The notes beneath the pieces are model-generated. The model ran no database searches. It was not told the origin of the DNA and saw only the letters and a list, made by a program, of their open reading frames with translations. A stretch of 13,631 nucleotides of DNA from an uncultured Selenomonadaceae bacterium (lineage in GTDB: Bacteria; Bacillota; Negativicutes; Selenomonadales; Selenomonadaceae). This document shows, piece after piece, positions 7,315 to 12,479 of this stretch. Where the stretch lies: positions 1 through 13,631 of the forward strand of contig CAJOKY010000029.1 of the NCBI GenBank assembly GCA_905235425.1, read 5' to 3'. The first letter of the stretch is position 1; the number at the start of each line of letters is the position of its first letter. The translations under genes and the position numbers were made by a program.

Positions 7315-7623
7315 CTACTTAAGAAATTGTTCAATCGCGTTATTAAGATTTTCAATCGCCTGCTTGTCACCTTCGTTAATCGCGTCAATAATGCAGTGTT
7401 CCATATGATCTTTCAAAATGATTCTGCTGACGCCTTTAATTGCGGCGTCTACTGCTGAAAGTTGTATCAAAACTTCTGTACAGTCCCTGCCGTCCTCAAT
7501 CATACGCTTAATTGCCTCAAGATGACCGATAAGCCGCGCCATTCGATTTAGTACGGCTTTTGTCTGCGTATGCTGATGCTTTATAATCGTGCCGTCCGGC
7601 AAAATATGTTCGTGTTCAGTCAT
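7315..7623 (-). CDS. CsoR/FrmR/RcnR-family transcriptional repressor
   Basis: 102-residue all-helical DNA-binding regulator of the DUF156/CsoR family, whose members sense copper, nickel/cobalt, formaldehyde or sulfur species. Typical features: NRMARLIGHLEAIKRMIEDGRDC (about 26-48) with C48, then DHMEHC with H73 and C77, the usual Cys-His-Cys sensing set. The N-terminus is His-rich (HEH at 4-6 region, HQH at 16-18), and H34 lies on helix 1. These suggest extra metal ligands, but which ligand is sensed cannot be told. The ATG at 7621-7623 has a GGGG tract about 10 bases upstream. No transporter or metal-handling gene is adjacent, so the target regulon is not apparent. It has its own promoter. 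Confidence 0.88.
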   Translation of the reverse strand: MTEHEHILPDGTIIKHQHTQTKAVLNRMARLIGHLEAIKRMIEDGRDCTEVLIQLSAVDAAIKGVSRIILKDHMEHCIIDAINEGDKQAIENLNNAIEQFLK

Positions 7624-7653
7624 TGCCTAATCCCCGCCTAAAAATTTTTTCCA

Positions 7654-7662
7654 ATTATAGCA
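7654..7662 (-). promoter_or_regulatory. Extended -10 promoter of the CsoR-family gene
   Basis: On the minus strand TGC followed by TATAAT (7659-7654), about 30 bases before the ATG. No good -35 box is seen at 17 bases, which is common for extended -10 promoters. A G-tract (GGCGGGG) lies between this box and the start and might serve as part of an operator; that is a guess. Confidence 0.55.
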
Positions 7663-7692
7663 TATTTCATACGTAGATTTTAAAAATAATTT

Positions 7693-7741
7693 TTACCCCC
7701 TGCTCCCTACACTCTACCCCCTACCCTCTAATCTCTAAAAA
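7693..7741 (-). repeat. Heptamer array D overlapping the tadA stop
   Basis: Seven 7-base units in exact phase. Plus-strand reading: TTACCCC, CTGCTCC, CTACACT, CTACCCC, CTACCCT, CTAATCT, CTAAAAA. On the minus strand most units contain TAG. The tadA stop codon (7721-7723) and its last few codons lie inside the array. Confidence 0.85.
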
Positions 7742-8173
7742 AAATTTTTGCATAAGTTCGCGACATTGACTTTCCAAAACGCCGGCAGTAATTTTAAGTT
7801 GGTGATTAAGCGCGGGATTGTTCGTAACGTTAAAAATAGATTCACAAGCGCCGAATTTTGAATCAACCGCGCCGTAAACTAAACGCTTAAGCCGACAAAG
7901 TACCAATGCACCGGCGCACATTGGACATGGTTCGACAGTGACATAAATCGTACAGGTTGACAATCTTCGTCGACCTATTTTTTTTGCACTTTCGCGCAGA
8001 AGTAACAATTCAGCATGCGCCGTTGCGTCATCAAACTGTTCAATGCGATTATGTTCAGCACAAACTAAAATGCCGCTCTCGTCAATGAGAACGGCACCGA
8101 TTGGAACTTCGCCTTCTTCGTAAGCTTTCAACGCTTCCAAAATTGCAAGTTGCATAAATGTTTCATCATTCAA
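7721..8173 (-). CDS. tadA: tRNA-specific adenosine deaminase TadA
   Basis: Deaminates adenosine 34 of tRNA-Arg(ACG) to inosine, allowing one tRNA to read several Arg codons. The 150-residue protein has the cytidine-deaminase-like zinc site: HAE (H53, E55) and PCPMC (C83, C86). VPIGAVL near the N-terminus is the usual opening. The TTG start at 8171-8173 is supported by GAGGTGA about 7 bases upstream; the nearby ATGs are out of frame. Its ribosome site overlaps the stop codon of the upstream 83-residue gene, so the two are translationally coupled. The last residues (about EIRG) are encoded by repeat array D, so the natural C-terminus may have been altered by array growth. Confidence 0.93.
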   Translation of the reverse strand: MNDETFMQLAILEALKAYEEGEVPIGAVLIDESGILVCAEHNRIEQFDDATAHAELLLLRESAKKIGRRRLSTCTIYVTVEPCPMCAGALVLCRLKRLVYGAVDSKFGACESIFNVTNNPALNHQLKITAGVLESQCRELMQKFFLEIRG

Positions 8174-8180
8174 TTTTAAT

Positions 8181-8432
8181 TCACCTCGTAGCCAATAGCG
8201 CTTCCAAATCCATACTCCCGTAATAGAATAGCGATTGCGTACCGATACTTGTCAATTCCAATGCGTATGGGTCGGAAATTTTCACCGGATTGGGAATATT
8301 TTTTTTGCCCATTGCGGTATTGAGTTCGTCAAGAAAACTTTTACCGCCGCTATTCTTTGGATCGCCGTAATTCTTGCCTACGTCGTTATCGATTCGTTTA
8401 ACGCGGGCGATTCTTTGTATTCTTTCAATCAT
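8181..8432 (-). CDS. Uncharacterised 83-residue protein in operon with tadA
   Basis: I do not recognise a family. It is a small soluble-looking protein with no signal peptide or membrane helix. It is basic at the N-terminus (IERIQRIARVKRID), Gly/Asn-rich in the middle, and has a more hydrophobic C-terminal third (DPYALELTSIGTQSLFYYG). It is supported as real by an AAGGAAG ribosome site 8 bases before the ATG, a stop codon that overlaps the tadA ribosome site, and a position in the gap between the mdh terminator and tadA. A -10-like TATAGT lies at 8459-8454 without a clear -35. Confidence 0.7.
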   Translation of the reverse strand: MIERIQRIARVKRIDNDVGKNYGDPKNSGGKSFLDELNTAMGKKNIPNPVKISDPYALELTSIGTQSLFYYGSMDLEALLATR

Positions 8433-8473
8433 TTTTCACACTTCCTTTCACAAACTATATCGAATATGTCACG

Positions 8474-8508
8474 TAAAAAAATAAACCCTGCCGCAGTTCA
8501 CGGCAGAG
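8474..8508 (-). terminator. Rho-independent terminator after mdh
   Basis: Reading the minus strand, CTCTGCCG (8508-8501) pairs with CGGCAGGG (8493-8486), one G-T pair, loop of 7 bases, followed by TTTATTTTTTT. It separates mdh from the downstream 83-residue/tadA operon. Confidence 0.85.
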
Positions 8509-8515
8509 CCTGTAT

Positions 8516-8557
8516 TAGCTGGTAGCTATTAGCTTTTAATTCTTAATTCTTAATTAT
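8516..8557. repeat. Heptamer array E at the mdh 3' end
   Basis: Six 7-base units in exact phase, plus-strand reading TAGCTGG, TAGCTAT, TAGCTTT, TAATTCT, TAATTCT, TAATTAT. The mdh stop codon (8554-8556, minus) lies in the last unit. The TAGC-then-AATTCTTAATT order resembles array A and its tail. Confidence 0.8.
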
Positions 8558-9504
8558 TTCAGCGCGTCACCGATTTTGGAATTGGTTTCACGAGCGGCGG
8601 CAACACTTTCAGCGAATTTGGCTTTTTCTTCGTCGGAGAATTGAACTTCAACGATTTTTTCACAGCCGTCTTTGCCGAGAATTACGGGAACGCCGATACA
8701 CAAATCTTTTTCGCCGTATTCGCCGTCAAGGTATACGCAACAGGGAATTAACTTTTTGGCGTCAAGAGCAATAGCCTCAACCATAGCCGCCGCAGCCGCA
8801 CCGGGTGCGTACCATGCGGAAGTACCCAAAAGTTTTGTAAGAGTTGCGCCGCCGACTTTAGTAGATTCAACCGCCTTAGTAATTTGTTCTTCGCTTAAAA
8901 GTTGCGTTACGGGAATGCCGCGATACGTTGCAAGACTTACAAGCGGAACCATTGTTTTATCGTTGTGACCGCCGACAACCATGCCGTCAACGTCAGTAGG
9001 TGTTGCAGGATAACCCGCCTCTTTCAACGCTTCAGCAAGATAATAACGGAAACGGCTACTGTCGAGCATACCGCCTTGACCAAGTACGCGATTGCGCGGA
9101 AGGTTGGCTGTCTTAAGCGTCAAGTAAGTCATGGTGTCCATAGGATTGGAGATGATGATTAAAATGGCGTCAGGCGAATACTGCAGGACGCGATCCACAA
9201 CCTGCTTTACAATCTTAGCATTTGTGCCGATAAGGTCTTCGCGGCTCATGCCGGGACGACGCGGTACGCCGGACGTGATAACTACAACCTGCGAGCCTGC
9301 CGTTGCTTCGTAGTTGTTGGTGACGCCCGTAACCTTCGTATCGAAGTTAAGCATGTGCGCCGTCTGCATAATATCCATTGCCTTGCCTTCGGAAAGTCCT
9401 TCCTTAATGTCGATAAGGACGACTTCACTTGCAAAGCCTTTTGTTGCCAAAACGTTAGCCGCCGTTGCGCCGACGTTGCCTGAACCTACTACAGTGATTT
9501 TCAT
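8554..9504 (-). CDS. mdh: Malate dehydrogenase (LDH-like type)
   Basis: NAD-dependent interconversion of malate and oxaloacetate, cytoplasmic; in fermenting Bacillota it often serves the succinate/propionate branch. The 316-residue protein has the Rossmann motif GSGNVG (7-12) with Asp32 for NAD. The substrate loop GVPRRPGMSREDL has Arg82 and Arg88; Arg at this first position is the mark of malate rather than lactate dehydrogenase. Also seen are ISNPMD (N120), LDSSR (D148, R151) and the catalytic His180 in GGHNDKTM. The ATG at 9502-9504 has a very strong GAGGAGG ribosome site. It has its own terminator downstream. No clear promoter is seen, so transcription could also enter from rubredoxin, 88 bases upstream. 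Confidence 0.95.
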   Translation of the reverse strand: MKITVVGSGNVGATAANVLATKGFASEVVLIDIKEGLSEGKAMDIMQTAHMLNFDTKVTGVTNNYEATAGSQVVVITSGVPRRPGMSREDLIGTNAKIVKQVVDRVLQYSPDAILIIISNPMDTMTYLTLKTANLPRNRVLGQGGMLDSSRFRYYLAEALKEAGYPATPTDVDGMVVGGHNDKTMVPLVSLATYRGIPVTQLLSEEQITKAVESTKVGGATLTKLLGTSAWYAPGAAAAAMVEAIALDAKKLIPCCVYLDGEYGEKDLCIGVPVILGKDGCEKIVEVQFSDEEKAKFAESVAAARETNSKIGDALK

Positions 9505-9569
9505 AAAAATTTTTCCTCCTCATATCATTTAAAAACAGATAAGTTTTTGGTTACATTTAATTTCTTGAA

Positions 9570-9597
9570 AGCTGATAGCTGTAAGCTAAAAGCTACT
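9570..9597 (-). repeat. Heptamer array F at the rubredoxin 3' end
   Basis: Four 7-base units, plus-strand reading AGCTGAT, AGCTGTA, AGCTAAA, AGCTACT, in exact phase. The minus-strand TAG of the last unit is the rubredoxin stop codon (9593-9595). It is related to the TAGC units of arrays A and E. Confidence 0.75.
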
Positions 9598-9748
9598 CTT
9601 CAGTAAAGCTGTCTTTGCCGAGTCCGCAAATAGGGCAAACCCAATCTTCCGGCAAGTCTTCAAACTTCGTACCGGGTTCAATGCCGTTATCGGGATCTCC
9701 CGCTTCTTCGTCATATTCGTAACCGCAAACACAAACATATTTTTTCAT
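9593..9748 (-). CDS. Rubredoxin with shortened C-x-C first knuckle
   Basis: 51-residue one-iron electron carrier; rubredoxins feed reductases that remove oxygen, peroxide or superoxide in anaerobes. The sequence is a near-standard rubredoxin, with GDPDNGIEPGTKFEDLP in the middle and the second knuckle CPICG (C38, C41). The first knuckle, however, reads YVCVCGY, so C6 and C8 are separated by one residue; the family norm is two (CxxCGY). The gap is exactly one codon, so the frame is intact. Start ATG 9746-9748 with GGGAGGG about 8 bases upstream; a promoter lies at 9784-9811. The stop TAG is part of array F. Iron binding may be altered. Confidence 0.93.
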   Translation of the reverse strand: MKKYVCVCGYEYDEEAGDPDNGIEPGTKFEDLPEDWVCPICGLGKDSFTEE

Positions 9749-9783
9749 ATACAACCCTCCCATAAAATTTTTTTATTTGAATT

Positions 9784-9811
9784 ATTGTATCACAACTTTA
9801 AATTTTTTCAA
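9784..9811 (-). promoter_or_regulatory. Rubredoxin promoter
   Basis: On the minus strand TTGAAA (9811-9806), 16-base spacer, TACAAT (9789-9784), about 36 bases before the ATG. Confidence 0.65.
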
Positions 9812-9816
9812 CGCTT

Positions 9817-9852
9817 AAAAAAAATTTGCTAAGAGAATTTTTTTGCAAATTT
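9817..9852 (-). terminator. Possible AT-rich terminator after the Sel1 gene
   Basis: On the minus strand AAATTTGC (9852-9845) pairs with GCAAATTT (9829-9822) over a 15-base loop, followed by a T-run. It lies 10 bases past the Sel1-gene stop. The stem is weak (two GC pairs), so this is tentative. Confidence 0.5.
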
Positions 9853-9861
9853 AAATTCGCA

Positions 9862-10644
9862 TTAACCCGGAATGACTCCATTTAACAAAGTATTTAACTT
9901 ATCATCAATTCTTTTTAAGAGTTCATCAGCTTTTTTCTCATTTTTTTCTACGCCCTTGCCCTCACGATACATTTTTTCCAAAGCGCGCATTGCAAAAGTA
10001 TTCCTATATTCGGCGGCTTTTTCGTACCATTCAATCGCCTTTTGAATATTTTTTTCTACGTCGTTGCCGTTAAGATACATTTCTGCTAAATATAGCATTG
10101 CATAAGAATTTTCAATTTCGGCGGCTTTTTCATACCATTCAACCGCTTTTTGAATATTTTTTTCTACGTCGTTGCCGTTAAGATACATTACTGCTAAATC
10201 TAGCATTGCATCAGAATTGCCAAGTTCAGTGGCTTTTTCGTACCACTCCAGCGCCTTTTGAATATTTTTTTCTATATAGGTGCCTCTATGATAAATTACT
10301 GCCAACTCTAGCATTGCATAAGAACTTCCAAGTTCGGCGACTTTTTCAAACCATTCAATCGATTTTAAGATATCTTTTTCACGATAAATAATCGCTAAAT
10401 TTTTCATAGACTCAACGTCGCCGCTATCCGCCAATTTCTTTGCATACCTAATGACGTTTTCTGTTTTCCCATACCTTCGAGCACACAAAAACCATCTTAC
10501 CAATTTTTTCATGGCTTTCATATTGCCCATTTCGGCGGCTTGTTCAAAAAAATCCATAGACTCAAAAATATGGTGATTGTTTAAAAGATTTTCAGCAATT
10601 TGAAAGAGCTGTTCTGAATTTTTTTCGGCAGTATCTATATCCAT
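9862..10644 (-). CDS. Sel1-like repeat protein
   Basis: 260-residue helical-repeat protein without signal peptide or membrane helix, so probably a cytoplasmic protein-protein interaction scaffold; no partner can be named. At least four 36-residue Sel1-like repeats are clear (about 107-142, 143-178, 179-214, 215-250), with the pattern AMLxLAxMYLNGNDVEKNIQKAxEWYEKAAE. Degenerate units precede them from about residue 25. The ATG at 10642-10644 has AAAGGA about 9 bases upstream. It follows mqnE by 24 bases on the same strand, so it is probably co-transcribed from the mqnE promoter. At the DNA level two 108-base units are nearly identical, a sign of recent duplication. Confidence 0.88.
   Translation of the reverse strand: MDIDTAEKNSEQLFQIAENLLNNHHIFESMDFFEQAAEMGNMKAMKKLVRWFLCARRYGKTENVIRYAKKLADSGDVESMKNLAIIYREKDILKSIEWFEKVAELGSSYAMLELAVIYHRGTYIEKNIQKALEWYEKATELGNSDAMLDLAVMYLNGNDVEKNIQKAVEWYEKAAEIENSYAMLYLAEMYLNGNDVEKNIQKAIEWYEKAAEYRNTFAMRALEKMYREGKGVEKNEKKADELLKRIDDKLNTLLNGVIPG
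10033..10248 (-). repeat. Tandem 108-bp repeats inside the Sel1 gene
   Basis: Two consecutive 108-base units encode two Sel1 repeats and share a stretch of about 42 identical bases starting near 10039 and again near 10147. A third, more diverged copy begins near 10255. The spacing equals 36 codons, so unit gain or loss keeps the frame. Confidence 0.75.
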
Positions 10645-10668
10645 TTAATTTTTCCTTTCAACGCCACT

Positions 10669-11757
10669 CTAAATTTGGCTTATAATGTTGTAGTTGCAAT
10701 CGCACAAAGTGGGAATGCGTCCGACTTCGCGAATAAGTTTTATCAAATATTCTTCAGTCAAAAATTTGGGGCTTGACGCTCCTGCCTCATGCAAAATATT
10801 TTCACGATGTATCGTGCCGTCAATATCATCAGCGCCGAAAGTCAATGCAACCTGCGCGACAGGTACGCCGAGCATTACCCAGTAAGCTTTAATATGTTTA
10901 AAGTTGTCAAGCATAAGGCGGGAAATTGCCAGCGTGCGTAAATCGTCGTACATGGAAGTTTGCGTAATTTTATTTTCAAGCGCTGTATTTTTCGGCAGAA
11001 ATGGAAAACATATAAACGTTTGAAAACCGCCGGTTTCGTCCTGCAGTTCGCGCAGTTTTAAAAGGTGTTCGACGCGCTCTTCCAACGTTTCAATATGACC
11101 GTAAAGCATTGACGCATTTGTTTTCAAGCCGAGCTTGTGCGCAGTGCGTGCCACGTTAAGCCATTCAGCGGCAGTGGCTTTTTTCGGACACAAAATATTT
11201 CTCACGCTGTCAGATAAAATTTCAGCGCCGCCGCCGGCTATCGCTTGAAGTCCGGCTTTTTTTAATTTTTTAAGCACTTCTTCAACGCTTAAGCCGGAAA
11301 TTGTTGCAAAGTGCGTAATTTCAACGCCGGTAAAACCCTTTATATAAAGCGCGGGAAATTTTTCATGAACTGCCTGCAATATCTCAAGATAATTTTCAAA
11401 AGTCCATGTAGGGTGAAGACCGCTTACCACATGCAAGCCGCCCATATTCGGTGACTTCAACGCGTCTTCAACCAGCGCGATAACTTCATCAATCGTCATT
11501 GCGTACGCGCCGACAGAATTTTCATCACGTCCAAACGCGCAGAATTTACAGCGCGCCTTACAAATATTCGTCAAATTTACATGACAATTGACGTTGTAAT
11601 AAACATTATCGCCGCAAATTTTTTTTCGCACATAATCGGCAAGCGCACCTATCGCCGCCAAATTTTTACAATGAAAAAGCTCGAGTCCGTCTTCAAATGT
11701 CAAACGTTCTCCGCGCAGAATCTTTCTTTCAATGTCTTTTAACTCTTCGTCAATCAC
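10669..11757 (-). CDS. mqnE: Aminofutalosine synthase MqnE (radical SAM)
   Basis: Radical SAM enzyme of the futalosine menaquinone pathway: joins 3-[(1-carboxyvinyl)oxy]benzoate and SAM to give aminofutalosine. The 362-residue protein has the [4Fe-4S] motif C66-x3-C70-x2-C73 (in NICKARCKFCAFGRD). Further MqnE-type blocks are GLHPTW, AGGGAEILSDSVR, SMLYGHIETLEERVEHLL, LRELQDETGGFQTF, LDNFKHIKAYWVMLG and FGADDIDGTI, plus AGA near the end. I start it at GTG 11755-11757 because GGAG at 11769-11766 is 8 bases upstream; an in-frame TTG at 11775 has no ribosome site. The C-terminus (PTLCDCNYN) departs from the PVERD-type ending I expect. The rest of the menaquinone pathway is not in the window. The Sel1 gene follows in the same operon. 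Confidence 0.9.
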   Translation of the reverse strand: MIDEELKDIERKILRGERLTFEDGLELFHCKNLAAIGALADYVRKKICGDNVYYNVNCHVNLTNICKARCKFCAFGRDENSVGAYAMTIDEVIALVEDALKSPNMGGLHVVSGLHPTWTFENYLEILQAVHEKFPALYIKGFTGVEITHFATISGLSVEEVLKKLKKAGLQAIAGGGAEILSDSVRNILCPKKATAAEWLNVARTAHKLGLKTNASMLYGHIETLEERVEHLLKLRELQDETGGFQTFICFPFLPKNTALENKITQTSMYDDLRTLAISRLMLDNFKHIKAYWVMLGVPVAQVALTFGADDIDGTIHRENILHEAGASSPKFLTEEYLIKLIREVGRIPTLCDCNYNIISQI

Positions 11758-11786
11758 AAAAATTACTCCGTTCAAAATTTTTCGGC

Positions 11787-11815
11787 ATTATATCAAAAAA
11801 ATTTTCGCCTTTCAA
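11787..11815 (-). promoter_or_regulatory. mqnE promoter
   Basis: On the minus strand TTGAAA (11815-11810), 17-base spacer, TATAAT (11792-11787), about 30 bases before the GTG start. A near-consensus sigma-A promoter, divergent from the bioY promoter. Confidence 0.8.
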
Positions 11816-11855
11816 ATTTACGTTGCCTGAAGTTTAATGGTAAACTGAAAATCAA

Positions 11856-11884
11856 TTGACGGTTACGATAAATTTCTGTAAAAT
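11856..11884 (+). promoter_or_regulatory. bioY-bioB promoter, possible BirA site
   Basis: TTGACG (11856-11861), 17-base spacer, TAAAAT (11879-11884), 35 bases before the bioY start. GTAAAC at 11840-11845 and GTTAC at 11862-11866 form an imperfect dyad across the -35 box. It is loosely like the GTAAAC...GTTTAC operators bound by the biotin repressor BirA. The promoter is good; the operator is only suggestive because one half lacks a base. Confidence 0.65.
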
Positions 11885-11919
11885 GACGGCACTAAAAATT
11901 TGTAGGAGATGTAAAAAGT

Positions 11920-12459
11920 TTGGACAGCAAAATTGGAACAAGGGAACTTTCAAAAATGGCGTTATGTGCAGCTCTGTTTTGCGTGACGGCGTACTTGTCA
12001 TTTCCCCTGCCTTTTACGCCCGGCATGGTCACGGCGCTGACAATCGCGCTGAGTTTGGCGGCGTACATTTTAAATCCGAAACAAACTTTCACGGTGATAT
12101 TAATTTATCTGATAATGGGCGGCGCGGGTTTACCGGTATTCGCGGGAGGTTCGGGATTGGGAAAACTTTTCGGACCGGTAGGAGGCTTTTATTTTGCGTG
12201 GCTTATTGCGTACCCCGTATTAAGCGCGTTGAAAGGTGACACGCCGAATTTTAAACGCTACCTGCTGATAAATGTCGTTGCGACAATGCCGATAACCTAC
12301 GTCGGCGGAATAATCTCAATGATGTTGTTAATGGACATTTCATTTTTGCAAGCGGCGACAATGGCAGTTTTGCCGTACATACCGGGCGATATTATGAAAG
12401 CGGCGGCGGCGGCATTTGTAGCCGTGAAATTAAATTCAATGCCGCGTTTTCAAAATTAA
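11920..12459 (+). CDS. bioY: Biotin transporter substrate-binding subunit BioY
   Basis: Integral membrane S-component of an ECF-type vitamin transporter that captures biotin (and possibly dethiobiotin). The 179-residue protein has about six hydrophobic helices. It shows the BioY signature GGAGLPVFAGGSGLGKLFGP (about 67-86) and the late PYIPGDIMK motif (about 152-160), which contributes to function in the family. TTG at 11920 is chosen as the start; AGGAG at 11904-11908 is 11 bases upstream, slightly far, but no better start exists. bioB follows 20 bases later, so the two form a biotin operon. ECF energising genes (ecfA/ecfT) are not in the window and may be shared from elsewhere. Confidence 0.93.
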   Translation: MDSKIGTRELSKMALCAALFCVTAYLSFPLPFTPGMVTALTIALSLAAYILNPKQTFTVILIYLIMGGAGLPVFAGGSGLGKLFGPVGGFYFAWLIAYPVLSALKGDTPNFKRYLLINVVATMPITYVGGIISMMLLMDISFLQAATMAVLPYIPGDIMKAAAAAFVAVKLNSMPRFQN

Positions 12460-12479
12460 AAGTTTTTGGAGGGTCTAAG

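Noticed and set aside
8235..8525. Plus-strand open frame over the 83-residue gene and mdh terminator
   Set aside because: No ribosome site; it runs through the terminator and contradicts the operon-like spacing on the other strand.
9593..9748. Frameshift in rubredoxin to explain the unusual Cys spacing
   Set aside because: The reading frame is intact from start to stop and the second half matches a normal rubredoxin, so an in-frame one-codon loss fits better.
11758..11775. TTG at 11775 as the mqnE start
   Set aside because: No ribosome site upstream, and the GGAG serving GTG 11757 would lie inside the coding sequence.
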